DNA of 64,000 nucleotides from Microcebus murinus (GCF_040939455.1 NC_134112.1:64063001-64127000); one strand, 5' to 3'. Counted from the first letter of the stretch, positions 12,066 to 23,694 are shown. Numbers and translations: made by a program. The notes: generated by a model not told the origin, from the sequence alone.

Positions 12066-13215
12066 ACATTCTAGCTGTATAGGAACAGAATTATCTACTT
12101 GAGCTCTTAGTATTTTGAAATTAAAACAGCAAAATCAATAACAGCAAACAAAAACCTTGTAAACTAACTGTGAATTAGATATTTCCCTTTTAAATTTAAT
12201 AGAGTGGTTTGCTAGAACTATGTACGTAAATGGATATGAAATACAAGGAACAGAGTAATAGGAGAAATATTTTTTCTTAAAACATTATGATTTTCACAAA
12301 TGAATATTTTAAAAATAGAGTTTAATAAGTTATTGAGTATCACCTTTGGTCTCTTTTGTTAAAACCAGATGTGATTATATATTTTCTAAATTATAAGAAA
12401 TTTAAAATCATAATGCTTTCTTAATGAAAGATACAAAAAAAATACATTTGTCTACAGGTTCTCCAGGATATGCAACATTCCCTCAAGAATGCATGAAGTG
12501 ACTGAACATAACATGGGTGCATGAACCACACTGTGAACACGTAACACAAACCCTTGTTTAAATTTAAGTAATCAGGGATTGTTTTCCATCTTGTGAGCAA
12601 ATATGAATGTTCTTGCATTTTACATCAACATTTTTCTTTACTTTAGAAACTTTACTTTTTACTCGTGTATTTTGATAATGTTCACATAAATAAATATATG
12701 CAGGCAGTCAAATTTGTGTGATAAAAATGTAAATATGTGAATTGTACAATTTCTTGTTCCGTACACATTTAATAATATTCATACCAGTTGTCTAACCAAA
12801 TTGCAGGGTTCTGCTGGGTTGTAGTCCATTTTGACATAAAGAATTGTGACTTTCTTATAACCGATTTCAACTCCAAAAGCATTTCAAAAATTTCAGTTTA
12901 ACTCGGAGAAAGTTTATACATGTGATATGAAGAATTGAATTATCTAAATAAGTTAAAAATCATATTTAAGTCTGTTTTTGTAAAGGTTTTTTTCGGCAAT
13001 AATGTGGTTAGAAGATGATTTGCTAGATCCTGTAATTTGTTTGATAGAAAGAGCCAAAGACAATTGAAAACCAAAACTCCTAACCCAACAGGGCCCCGTA
13101 GAAAGACATTCACGGCCCTACCCACCACATAGCTCCACCTGCCCCATGTCCCGCTGGAGCGCCTGGTGGCTTCCACCTCTTGCGGGAGCCAGCTCTGGCG
13201 CGGTGTGTGCCTCAC

Positions 13216-13368
13216 CTGGGCCTGTCTCAAACACATCCTCTGAACTCACAAAACCAGAGTCCCCCTCAGCACCAACTCGAACTTTGTATGCTGTTCCTGG
13301 CATTAGACCCTTTAACCCAAAGAAGCTCCGAGAACCATTTACAATTTCTTTTCTCCATTCTTCTTTGC
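13216..13368 (-). CDS. NRCAM: NRCAM exon: FN5, second half
   Basis: A 153-nt exon, phase 1-1. The first two bases complete an S codon, followed by 50 codons from KEEWRKEIVNGSRSFFGLKG to VSSEDVFETGP, and it ends with G (chain residues about 1063-1114). Donor gtgaggc, acceptor ccatag. It carries the C-terminal strands of the fifth FNIII repeat, with the conserved AYKVRV strand and one N-glycosylation site (NGS). With 14687-14812 it forms a 279-nt (93-codon) block that NrCAM is known to include or skip. The human residue corresponding to E of VGAEGD is V, from memory. Confidence 0.97.
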
Positions 13369-14686
13369 CTATGGAAATTTTGCAAAAACAACAAATTTGA
13401 ATGTTTTAAGGGACCAGAAGTCACTTAATGCTTCAAGAAAGGAAAATGCTTTATAAGCTAATGACAAAATCTAGGATGCCCAGGTTTACCATATTAGATT
13501 GTTATAAATGTAGTCATGACAAATGGATCAATTAAAACAAAATATCTCCAAAGAAAAATTGACTGGATATCTGGACTGCGTGTTAATTGTATATATTTTC
13601 ACTGTATTCTTCTTTTTAGTACAAAGGAAGCTTTATCTGCACCTTGCTTGGGAACTGTTGAGTTTCTCTAAAGCTGTTTACAAAAAGAACTGTGACACAT
13701 TAAGTAGCTTAAGTTAACTATGGGAGGAATTGTTTTCTAAGATTCACAAGATGAATCTTTTGGTAAACTTAATTGCCTTCTAATTTAAACAATTTACAGA
13801 TTCAACCTTTCCCAAGTATTGGTTTTTCTAAAGGGATAGTTATTTCTAAAAATATCTATTTGCATGATAAAAGCCTAAACATAATGTTGGACTCTGTTCA
13901 GCATTTTGTCACAAACATTTATTGGCCACCCAGCTTTTATAATGTAGCACATACTTCATTAAGGAGGGTGCACTGGTGTTTTATAAACTGTTGAAAATGA
14001 AAGCTGCCCCATCTCCCAGTAGGTGTGACCAGGAATTAAGGAGAGTGCCTGACTTGGGTATACAGGGGCTGTCTGGAAACTATCCAGACATTGTTAATAT
14101 AACAAGAACAGTTACATGGCTGGATACTTTCTGGACACCCCTCACATAGCAAACATTGAAACATGATGGATATGCCCCTAAAGTGTTAATTTTCCACAAT
14201 TTCTTATACAATTTTCTTGGGTTAGTTTAGGCAAAATTAATACTTTCAAGTCAGTTTGATTTTTGCTACTTCAAGATCTGATTTAAAAAAAACTTTTCTT
14301 TTTTCCTACTTGTATTTACAAATATAATAATTCATTGTTACTCTTGTTTACATATCATGGGCATAGAAACAGTTTTATGCATCATGATATGAAAATGACA
14401 TATGTAATGGAACTTATGCTCCTTGTTATTAATAATGCCAAAAAGGGATTCTTAGTTATATATCAAATATGTAATAGGCTGATGGTTCACTATAATTTTT
14501 TAGAAAACGCATTCAACTGGATCAAGTTATTTTGCGAGGTGATCCATAAATGTTCCTTATGCTGTACCCCCATAATATGCCGAAATAAAAAAGAAAAAAA
14601 ATGTTCCTTATGATCCTTAAAAATGTTCAGAATCTCTTGAAATGTATCCCCCAAATTAAAAATCCGGTAATGAAATTGTTTCTTAC
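13369..14686 (-). other. NRCAM intron within FN5 (1,318 nt)
   Basis: This intron separates the two FN5 exons. It contains a short foldback element at about 14064-14143, described separately. Otherwise it is AT-rich and unremarkable. Confidence 0.65.
14064..14143. repeat. Short foldback (MITE-like) element
   Basis: The left end 'aggggctgtctggaaactat' and the complement of the right end 'aggggtgtccagaaagtatc' match with a few substitutions, giving inverted arms of about 25 nt around a loop of about 30 nt. This is the layout of a very short mariner-type non-autonomous transposon. The family cannot be named from sight alone. Confidence 0.5.
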
Positions 14687-14812
14687 TGCCTGCTACACCA
14701 TATTCAACATAAAAGTTCACATGCTCTGGTCCCTCATACTCCCAACTGATATTGGCATAGGTCTCCGCAGCTGCGGCAGTAAGATTGCTGATCCTGGGAC
14801 TTACTGCTTGAA
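14687..14812 (-). CDS. NRCAM: NRCAM exon: FN5, first half
   Basis: A 126-nt exon, phase 1-1, acceptor tttag and donor gtaagaa. It encodes V-QAVSPRISNLTAAAAETYAN then ISWEYEGPEHVNFYVEYGVAG (chain residues about 1022-1063). It holds the N-terminal strands of the fifth FNIII repeat, including the core tryptophan in ISWEY, and two N-glycosylation sites (NLT, NIS). Because 126 + 153 = 279 nt, FN5 can be dropped with its partner exon, joining FN4 or the 12-residue linker directly to the membrane exon. Confidence 0.97.
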
Positions 14813-16459
14813 CTAAACATACAATAGAAAAATAAAACAAACAAACAATCATATTGCAGCACCATACACACAAACATAAAATAGGTTTAAATACTCTGAA
14901 ATTGTGCAAATAAAATTAGAACTTACTGTTAAAATTTAGAGTTCATTCATGCTTTCATTACAGAAAGGTTTCTCATTTATTAAATTATAGCATTAGGAAA
15001 TAAATTAATAATCAGAAATAATGATGTATATTAAAATTTATGAGTTCTATTACAGGGTAATAGAATAGGGGTTCAGAATAGGGGTTCTGAACAGTGTAAA
15101 CTGTTATCCCAGGAAACATCACAGTCTTCATTTACTGATGTATTAATATGATGGAGAGGGGATTGGTGAATAATCCCAGGGGCAAAAGTTATCATGGAAT
15201 ACCAGAGACTTCAAGGCGAAACCCAGTACTATGTGGCTACTTTTCAATTCTATTTGCCATCTCAGTGCAAGTCTTTAAAGAATTGGTGTTGGGATGAGAA
15301 ACAATGCTCCTTAGAATAGTGGCCTTTGATCTGTTTTGAGTCATAGACTTCATTGAAAATCTGACTCCAGGGAGCTCAGGGACCCCAGGTGATGAACCCC
15401 TACTTTGGAGAATGTTGGATGGTTAGAGTATACTGGAAGAGAAGCTGCAAAAGGAATTGCCAGATATGCTACATTAGAAGTTAAGAAAGAAGAAATAAAA
15501 GGAGTAAGAACTATTTCATTTAACATACCCCAGAGAGCAAGACAATCTTACCTGTTAAGGGTTTGCTATATAGTATTTTCTGAAAAATCATACTGCAACC
15601 TAAATAGCGTCTTAAAAATCTAAATTGTGGATACTAGATGATGCTATATGATTGCTACTAAGTAAAGACAACATCTAAAGTCATTAAAAATGTTATTTGA
15701 ATATTTGAGGCTAACAATTCTATCAGCTTTACCTCAATGCCTTAAACTAAAAATAACATATTTAGAGATATATTAACTTTGGTAGTTAAAACAATAAAGT
15801 CAGTTTATTATCCCAGAGAAAATGTACTAGGATGGTAAATCAGAAAGCATCAATGGGTTTAGTCAGACTATAAAATTAAATTCTAAAATAAGTTATATAA
15901 TTTAGAAGCTAAACACTTCTGCTGGAATAAATGTAATGAAATAGCATTTCTTAGGATCAAAAAAAGAGAGAACTGTATTAAAGAAGTTAAATAATGCTCT
16001 TGACCTCTGAAATATAATTCAACAACACCATGTATATTTTGTGTCGTTGTGTGTTAAGCAGAAGGAAATGGTAGAGAGCAAAACTGATTATTGAATTATG
16101 CAGAGTCTTTCTGTGAACCTAATTAATTTTAGTTTTCTGAGATTTTTTTCTTAAGGAATAATTATAGGAATATAATCAGTCAACAGAGACAGTAAATATG
16201 CGCACGTGTGTATAAAACATCAGGGGCAAAGAACTGAGGCAAAACATTAATTTTCTTTAAAAATTTTGGAATCATGGAACTAAGAAATTTAGTCTCGGAG
16301 TAATTATGGAAGATGTTCAAGGCAGAACTATAACAAAATACTTCTAACAGAAGAGCATTTAGCTGCTGCTGCTTTTTTTTTTTTTTTTCAGTGTTTTCTA
16401 TGGATGCTCCCTTCTTTTCCTTGAGTTTCTTCTCTAAACGGTTTATGCTTTTTTAAATT

Positions 16460-16560
16460 TTTGTCTCCAGCTTTATTGAAATCAGTATCTTTAAGAGGTA
16501 TCTGTTCTCCCATGTTCATTGCAGTATTATTCACCATAGCCAAGATACGGTTCCTCTCTT
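16460..16560 (+). repeat. LINE-1 ORF2 fragment
   Basis: 'gaaatcagtatctttaagag', 'ctcccatgttcattgcagta' and 'ttcaccatagccaagatacg' match the same L1 segment that appears again, better preserved, near 38320-38380. Confidence 0.7.
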
Positions 16561-16945
16561 TTCCACTCACGCTCTACATTTCAGCCACACTGGAGTGCTG
16601 GGTAAAACCCAACCATCCTGTGTGTTTTCAAACCCATTGTCTTTGCTTATGCTCTGACTCATTCTAACCTCAGCCACCCCAAACCCCTGACTCATCTGCC
16701 GAAAAAAATGGGCTTCAAGGCCCAGTTCAATATTTTTTGGATCCTGTTTTGCAAAATAAACGGTTCACTCCCCTATGCTCAGATAACATTCTGTTGAAAC
16801 TACTATTTATTATAATAGTTCAAATTACTATTTATATTCTGTTCAATCTATTTATTATTCTTTTTATGTGTTGGTCTTATCCACCGGATTTTAAGCATGT
16901 CAAAGGCAAGATCTGTGTTACTATCTTGATATACAGTGTCTTAAA
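16561..16945 (+). repeat. L2 fossil (probable)
   Basis: A pyrimidine-rich stretch ending in 'ggattttaagcatgtcaaag' and 'caagatctgtgttactatct' follows the LINE-2 3' pattern (gene-poor C/T-rich text, then a 'gtaagctccatgagggcagg'-type motif). It is strongly diverged. Confidence 0.45.
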
Positions 16946-17511
16946 AAGCTGGTACATTTCCCGTGCCGGATAGACATTAGCTGTTGAACTGATTGAATCT
17001 TCTATGCTTCTGGGTAGCCTTGTTTTGTTTTGGTTTTGTTCAGGCCAAATAAAGGTATGAACTTTAAACTTTTTTATTTACTGGTTTTTTACGCTAGAAA
17101 AATATTAATAATATAGTGAGAGGTAATAATATAGACAGATCACAGAAAGGATTCATCACTAGCTGGTCTTCAATGTCCTTCTCATTCCTAACTGAGGAAT
17201 GGCCACAATAGGCTGCTAATTAGGTCAAGAATGCACATTCAGTTCCTGCCTTGCCAATTAGTTTCTCCCTATTCCTGTACCCTAATTAGACACCCCCAAA
17301 CAGTGTTCTGATTGTTGGTCCTAAGGATGCAATAGCAAAATGCTATGGACAAGTGTCAAACCATCAATACTGGGAACATAAATCCCTTATCTGCATGTTC
17401 TTGGTTCATTTTTACAGATGCTTTCACAGGTCTACCTCCTAGAATCCCAGAGCCTGAAACCATTTTAAGATATAGAAATTGAACAAATACAGCCAAACAA
17501 CTATAATTCTT

Positions 17512-17819
17512 TCTTCTTCTTCTTCTTTTTTTTTTTGAGACAGGGTCTTGCTCTGCTGTGCCTGGTAGAGCGCAGTGGCATCTTCATAACTCATGGAAAT
17601 CTCAAACTCTTGGGCTCAAGCAATCCTCCTGCGTCAGCTTCCCACGTAGCTGGCACTATAGGCACACACCATGATGCTCAGCTAATTTTTCTATTTTTTA
17701 GTAGAGATGGGGTCTTGGCTGTTGCTCTGGCTGGTCTTGAAATCCTAATCCCAAGCCATCCTCCCACCTTGGACTCCCAGAGTACTATGATTACAGGCAT
17801 GAGCCACTGTGCCCAGCCT
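17512..17819 (-). mobile_element. Alu, minus orientation, 16-bp target duplication
   Basis: A T/CTT-rich start leads into the complement of both Alu arms and ends 'catgagccactgtgcccagc'. A perfect 16-nt target-site duplication, aacaactataattctt, sits at 17496-17511 and 17820-17835. It is diverged and old, and lies in gene sense. Confidence 0.92.
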
Positions 17820-19037
17820 AACAACTATAATTCTTATACAAACATTGAGAGCTCTAACAAAACAAAGAAATGGATCAAAATATATGACTTGAAGATCCTG
17901 AGTATGTCCACACTTGATTTAATTATATTGAGGAGAATGGTAAGAAGAAAGGTTAGTATGGCATCATATAGTTAATTAAATTATCCTGGCTTCTCCTTCA
18001 TGGTTTATAATTTTTCCATAATTATATATTTGAAAACTTGGGTTTCATTAGCATCTCTTAAAATCTGTATGAAAATTAAGAAATATAAACTCATATGTAT
18101 TTCTTTCCCCTTCTTGGACCAGAAGTGAATTAAAATCACTTTTCATGAAATCATAATTCATAATAAAATCAGATGTTGACGCTTCTATAGCTAAGGATAT
18201 TACATGTGTTTTCTCTTGATTCATCTTTAATTTATTCCCTTTTATACTGTTTTAAGTTACAATATAAAAGATATATTTAAATTTTAAAATTTGAAAGGAT
18301 TTTGGAGAACTTTAATTTTTCTCCTGCCAGAGAGCATCTAAACTCTGCTGCATGGAGAAAGGAGGTAGAGAAGAGAATTCATTCTTAGGCTGAAAAAAAA
18401 AAGAAATATTTTTAAGGAAGAAAAACCCAGGATCACAAATTATGCATGAGCAGTTTAAAGTCTTGCTATGGTAAAATATTATCATTTTATGCAAGCAATA
18501 TTTAATTACTGCTGCACTATGAAATGAACCAATATTTTAAAAAGGTCAGATTTAGCTTTTTTTCTTAAACACTATTTCTTTCCTTATCTGAGATCTGTCA
18601 GATTTTAATATTAGGGGCTTAATGAACTTTCAGACACTCCATTTTTGCTTGTCTCTATAAGTAATTCACAATTCAATTTAGTAATATCAAATGGTAAAAC
18701 CAAAACTCTTTCAATAAAGATTTCTTTTAATTTATTAAAAATAGGGGGTGATGTTTTTTCCAGTGGAATGCATATCCTCTTCTAACGTAACAAGTCAATG
18801 ACTACTCAGACTTGCTTCACAGGTAGCCCTGGTGAAGCATAATTTCTCTGCTACCAACTCTAGGCACAGTCACAGTGACATGTCCATTGTGTAGGAAAAG
18901 AGGCTGGGCTTTTACTGGAATGCTTCAATTAAAGTCACACAGCAGTAAACTGTTGTAAAACAACCAATGATTTTAATTAATATCTAATTCTCACAGAAAA
19001 GATGTATACATATTAAATAAAGTAAATAACCTTTCTG

Positions 19038-19094
19038 TAATATTGTAGAAAGTAGAAAGTATTGTAGAAAGAAAGTAATCTTTCTACAATATTA
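19038..19094. repeat. Perfect 15-bp inverted repeat (hairpin)
   Basis: taatattgtagaaag at 19038-19052 is the exact complement of ctttctacaatatta at 19080-19094. The 27-nt loop repeats the motif gtagaaag. It is not linked to any recognised transposon. Confidence 0.8.
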
Positions 19095-19379
19095 TAGAAA
19101 TTTTGAATTTTTACAACTTTGTCCTTTTGAGTCTAAAAGCACAAATAAAACATTATCAAGATGACTGAAAATGGCCACGGTTCTTATCTAGTCACTCCAA
19201 AATCTATCTGATCTACTTTTAATAATTTACCAAGACTGCGAATGTAAGCAAATTTCTAAGCAAATAGAAAAAATGTATCAAGCCTAAGCTCACAAGAGTT
19301 GAATAATTTAGGGCAAAGCACTTATTTCTCTTGGTCTTCCTTTTCTTCATTCCTATTTGTACTCATTTGGTTTGTGAAA

Positions 19380-19860
19380 GCCCAGGAAAACCCCTGATCA
19401 TGGGCACACTATGTGAAAACAGTGCCCAGTGGCGAGGATGCCACTGCTCTCTAGAAAGCTGACTGGTCAACCAACAGCCAAGGGTCAAAGTTTCGGGCAT
19501 CTATGGCATTGCTCAGGGGGTGAAGACAGGATGGAATAACACCACTGAGCAGAGCATGGAAGACTTGCTTGTAGGGAGTCCCAGTGGGAAGACTTAGTCG
19601 CAAACCAGCTGGAGGGTATTGCTCAGCCCAAATCCCAAATGGACAGTGTTTTGTGATGTCAACAGAACGTACAGCGTGTCTATGAGGAGTGCAGCTACAT
19701 CAGATTAGAACAGGAAGCTCAGCTGATCTGACTTCTCACAGGCTGCTTTTATCACAGGGCTAATATTTCTGAACCCTTAAATGTGTGGTGTGGCCATATA
19801 GAGGATCTGTGACAAATCCACAGTTTTGGTTCTGTCTGATCCAGCCAAAATCATATTATT
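19380..19860. other. Unclassified GC-richer intronic block
   Basis: This stretch has a higher G+C than its AT-rich flanks and no open frame. It may be an old LTR or other repeat, but I cannot assign it. Confidence 0.35.
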
Positions 19861-20089
19861 AAAAGCTAAGATTAGGATTTGTACCAAGGATAAGTCTTGA
19901 AAAAATTTTGGGGAGAATTCAATATGTGGCCTTTTACTTGTAAAAAAGGACTAGAAATTAAATGTAAAGCCAAGATTGGCCCAAATCTTCTCCTCCTTTT
20001 TGTGGTTCAAAGCATATTTTATTTTCTCTTTTTCACCCATGCTGCACTTCCCCACATTTCACATTGCAAATATCACACATGTATAAAGT

Positions 20090-20095
20090 CATGCA
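20090..20095 (-). promoter_or_regulatory. RBFOX-type TGCATG motif 16-21 nt after the microexon donor
   Basis: The plus strand reads catgca, so the pre-mRNA reads UGCAUG, starting 16 nt into the intron downstream of the 36-nt NRCAM microexon. RBFOX proteins bind UGCAUG, and sites just downstream of an alternative exon typically favour inclusion. The motif is seen directly; the regulatory role is inferred. Confidence 0.6.
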
Positions 20096-20110
20096 GATGA
20101 ATTATTTTAC

Positions 20111-20146
20111 CTTTGCCTGCACCTACATCAGGTGGAAGAATACCAG
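20111..20146 (-). CDS. NRCAM: NRCAM 36-nt microexon (linker FN4-FN5)
   Basis: A 36-nt exon, phase 1-1, acceptor cattaaag and donor gtaaaat. It encodes A-GILPPDVGAGK plus the first base of the next codon (12 residues, chain about 1010-1021). It matches the 12-residue segment between FN4 and FN5 of human NrCAM. Its length and phase allow clean skipping, and it is one of the known alternative segments of NrCAM. A TGCATG motif lies just downstream. Confidence 0.96.
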
Positions 20147-21117
20147 CTTTAATGAAGGGAAACAGAAATAGGACACTATATAGTTAGATGTCACACAGCC
20201 ATGAGCATGTATAGAGATACAAAAACACTTATTAAAATGCTAAAGCATGCAAGAAGAATGAAGCCACATCAGGTACAGGGCACAAAGATATGTTGGTGTC
20301 CCCAAATATACCCAGTATTCAAATCCACACATAAGCTGCATTATTCATGCTTATCTATTATCGAAGAAGGCTTAGGATATTTCAAACCATTTTTGGATAG
20401 AAATGTCAATTTCTATTGCTATGGAATATAATCAAATGAATAATTCTTAGCAATTCTACAGTTTAGAGACATGCAAAACCAGAATATTTTTTTCAATATT
20501 TTTGACCATTTTCATTGAATCTAAAATTTTCAGAGTTTTTTAAAAGTATGAAAAGAAGTGTTCATTCCTATTCTAAATACTTTAGTGGGGCTATTTTGCT
20601 TTTTCTGTACCAGATGATATACCAAAACACAAAATCCCTTGCCCAAACACAAAATAAATGCATTATTTAATAATTGTTTCAATTTCCTTGCTAGAAAACC
20701 TAAAGCAGTATGTGATCTAGAAAATTATTTCCAGTGAATCAGGACCAGAACTACAATTACATATACTTATGTATAAGTGTGTGTGTGTGTGTGTGTAAAA
20801 GTTGTAGATAGGAAAATATATTACCTTGAATTTCAAGTGTGGCAAATATTGTAATTTCTCACTCTCATTCTAATATTTTCATATAAGTATAAAAGTTTTA
20901 CATGGTCTTAAAAACAGATATCAAATAGTTATTTCAGTATAAGCTAAATAACTGATTTTATAATATATCAGAAAGAGAAATTACAAATAAATGTTTGTAT
21001 GAATTGGGTAGGATGGCTACTCCATGGTAAGAAGGAAACAGAAAGCTTAAACTTGAGTTAAACATTTTTATTCCAGGATACTTATAATTATATGGATTTT
21101 ATACATACCCATCTTAC
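20147..21117 (-). other. NRCAM intron (971 nt)
   Basis: An AT-rich intron. It contains a (GT)n run at about 20777-20796, which is (CA)n in the transcript and lies about 630 nt upstream of the microexon. Nothing else is recognised. Confidence 0.7.
20777..20796. repeat. (GT)n simple repeat
   Basis: About ten GT units on the plus strand. On the transcript it is a CA repeat, a class of sequence that hnRNP L can bind. Confidence 0.9.
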
Positions 21118-21294
21118 CTTCATCCACAGTTGTTACTGCTTCCTCTGTAATTTGACTTCCTGATCCTGCTGATGTTTGTGCATAGAAATAAAACTTATAC
21201 CGAGTGCTGAAATTTAAATTTTTTAAAGTCCAGCGTGTCTTGTTGGCAGGAATTTTTAAATCTACCAGAGGTCCTAATTCATGTGTACTGTTAA
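21118..21294 (-). CDS. NRCAM: NRCAM exon: FN4, second half
   Basis: A 177-nt exon, phase 1-1. The first two bases complete an I codon, and 58 codons follow, from NSTHELGPLVDLKIPANKTR to SQITEEAVTTVDE (chain residues about 951-1009). It carries the C-terminal strands of the fourth FNIII repeat, with the RYKFYFYAQTSAGSG strand-loop typical of FNIII F-G strands. Three N-glycosylation sites are present (NST, NKT, NFS). Donor gtaagat, acceptor attgacag. The sequence is identical to human as recalled. Confidence 0.97.
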
Positions 21295-21471
21295 CTGTCA
21301 ATAAGAAATAATAAACAAGTGCATTCCCCATTAATTGCTATGCTATTATAAAATAAATATGTTAACCCAAAATGTCAAACCTGGCTTACATTGGCTTTTA
21401 TAATCCTACTCATGCTTTGCCTGACATACTAAGTGATAACATTTTACAGCTCCTATAATGTTTATCATATC

Positions 21472-21794
21472 TTTTTTTTTTTTTTTTGAGACAGAGTCTC
21501 GCTTTGTTGCCCAGGCTAGAGTGAGTGCCGTGGCATCAGCCTAGCTCACAGCAACCTCAAACTCCTGGGCTCAAGCAATCCTTCTGCCTCAGCCTCCCAA
21601 GTGGCTGGGACTACAGGCATGCCCGGCTAATTTTTTCTATATATACTAGTTGGCCAATTAATTTCTTTCTATTTATAGTAGAGACGGGGTCTCGCTCTTG
21701 CTCAGGCTGGTTTCAAACTCCTGACCTGGAGCAATCCACCCGCCTTGGCCTCCCAGAGTGCTAGGATTACAGGCGTGAGCCACCGCGCCCGGCC
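21472..21794 (-). mobile_element. Alu, strepsirrhine-type, 13-bp target duplication
   Basis: A poly-T start at 21472 leads into the complement of a well-preserved Alu. Between the arms it has the extra 'ctagttggccaattaatttc' segment characteristic of lemur/galago Alus. It ends gcgtgagccaccgcgcccgg. A perfect 13-nt duplication, tgtttatcatatc, flanks it at 21459-21471 and 21795-21807. Low divergence suggests a fairly recent insertion. It lies in gene sense. Confidence 0.95.
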
Positions 21795-22222
21795 TGTTTA
21801 TCATATCATTTAACAAGGGGGAATATATTCTTCATAAGCCTATAAACTAGGAGAATTTTATGCTTGAAGCACAATAGCATTTAAAAAAAAATCTCTGTTT
21901 TTGCAGGTGGAATTGTGTATTGTTAAATAACCTCAAACATTTTCTTGAGAGGCCTGTGCCCTTACAGATAGTGCCAATCTAATCTAATGATAGCACCCAC
22001 CTACAACTCACCCCTAAAAGTCTATATTATTCTAGAGATTACTTAATTTTCAATAGAAGATAAATCATTTTTCTTTAAAAAGTCTTGAAGTTCTTTCTAA
22101 AAGAACACAGGAAAGTATATGTATATATTCTATAGATATAAAGACATAATAGCTTGTATTTTATGATAATATTTAAATATTTTTTAAACCATATTTCCCC
22201 TGCCCCCTTCCCAATAACTTAC

Positions 22223-22345
22223 TTGGTTGATATTTTAGGGTGTACTCAGTCAAAATGCCATTCGGGTGGCTCGGTGGATCCCATTCCAAAGTGAGGGAGT
22301 CCAGCGTAGGATTAACAATCTTCAGAGATGAAGGAGCACTGGGAA
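22223..22345 (-). CDS. NRCAM: NRCAM exon: FN4, first half
   Basis: A 123-nt exon, phase 1-1. It starts TTCCCAGTGC and encodes V-PSAPSSLKIVNPTLDSLTLE, then WDPPSHPNGILTEYTLKYQP (chain residues about 910-951). It holds the first strands of FN4, with the core tryptophan in LEWDPP. Donor gtaagtt. Two AGs lie 7 nt apart at the acceptor; only the upstream one (ttgtaag) keeps frame with the preceding exon and gives the expected V-P-S-A-P start, so it was chosen. Confidence 0.96.
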
Positions 22346-22657
22346 CTTACAATGAGAACATACAGTCAACACAAAGGTTTCTGAATGTTTCAAAATGTAT
22401 TAAAATGACATTTCATGAGGCTCATACAATTCATCAAGGTTTGAGTTTTCAGAAACTCATTCCTAACTCAGCTGAAAATACATTAATATGAACCTATGAC
22501 AGGTACCTGTTTATTCTCTTCCTCTTTTTCTCTTATCATTTCCATTTAGATTCATTAAAACCATCCTCTCAAAATACATTTTACTTTGTATTTATATAGA
22601 TCCCAAATAAATATTTTTGAAGGACACAGTACTTATCTGATTCATGAATATTGTCTT

Positions 22658-22991
22658 TTTTTTTTTTTTTTTTTGAGATAGAGTCTCACTCTGTTGCCCG
22701 AGCTAGAGTGAGTGCTGTGGCGTCAGCCTAGCTCACAGCAACCTCAAACTCCTGGGCTCAAGCAATCCTTCTGCCTCAGCCCCCCGAGTAGCTGGGACTA
22801 CAAGCATGCGCCACCATGCCTGGCTAATTTTTTCTATATATTTTTAGTTGTCCAGCTAATTTCTTTCTATTTTAGTAGAGACGGGAGTCTTGCTCTTTCT
22901 CAGGCTGGTCTGAACTCCTGAGCTCAAACAATCCTCCCACCTTAGCCTCCCAGAGTGCTCGGATTATAGGCGTGAGCCACTGCACCTGGCC
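22658..22991 (-). mobile_element. Alu, strepsirrhine-type
   Basis: A poly-T start, the complement of both Alu arms, and the 'tagttgtccagctaatttct' linker between them. The flanks carry an imperfect duplication: catgaatattgtctt at 22643 and catgaatgctgtctt at 22992. It lies in gene sense. Confidence 0.93.
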
Positions 22992-23694
22992 CATGAATGC
23001 TGTCTTAATAAAAGCTAACTAGTTACCAAATGAAACTATTCTAACCAGATCTTTTAAGTGGAAGCAGCTGTGTTCTGGGCCATTCAGGACTGTTTTCCCC
23101 AACAAACCAGGTGCCTCCAAATAGTATGTCCTAGCCTGCAGGGCTTTGGGCATGAGCCAGATTGCCCAGGTGTGGACATGTTCTTATCCTGAGCACAGAC
23201 AGCTGCCCAGGATTTGGAGGTGATGCACAAAAAAGCCCCAGTATTGGCACATCCCTGGGCAAGGCCTGAGGGGTGTCAAGTTCTCTATGGCAGAGGCTGG
23301 CAAAGTACCAGAGAAAACATGCCTGGTCTTCTTTTATTCACTTCCTTATGAGGATGATGGCTGGGGGCAGTTCTCCCTCACAATCAGTCCCTCCCCTACC
23401 ATATTCCCTGAAAACCCATTGTTGGCACTGTCAGGCTAGCTGAAAACCAGAGTCAGCCTGCACGTCTCCATCAGCCTCATTTCCACCCTCTCCTGAGACA
23501 CAAAATTTTTATTTTATTTTATTTCTGGGACTTGAAATCCTACTGATTCTACCTCCTTAATCTCAGCCATATCCACCTCCCCTCTCCCCATTTTCTTTGC
23601 TACCTCTACACTTCAGGCCCTCAACAGCTTTTGCCTGGGCCTAGAACTGTGCCTGGTACATAGTTCTCAGCTTCCTCAACCCAATAAGTGGTTC

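Larger units (their letters stand above)
7800..13215 (-). other. NRCAM intron (5,416 nt)
   Basis: The intron between the second FN5 exon and the membrane exon. It holds two MIR fossils (about 9285-9490 and 11835-12065), a decayed minisatellite (about 10915-11035) and short purine/pyrimidine-alternating runs near 10080-10100. The rest is AT-rich with nothing recognised. I saw no additional cassette exon. Confidence 0.6.
14813..20110 (-). other. NRCAM intron (5,298 nt)
   Basis: The intron between the 36-nt microexon and FN5. It holds L2 and LINE-1 pieces (16480-16975), one Alu (17512-17819), a 15-bp perfect hairpin (19038-19094) and a more GC-rich unclassified block (about 19380-19800). The rest is AT-rich with nothing recognised. 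Confidence 0.6.

Noticed and set aside
22223..22338. Exon start at the second AG (after TTCCCAG)
   Set aside because: It lies 7 nt downstream and would break frame with the preceding exon; the upstream acceptor gives V-P-S-A-P as expected.
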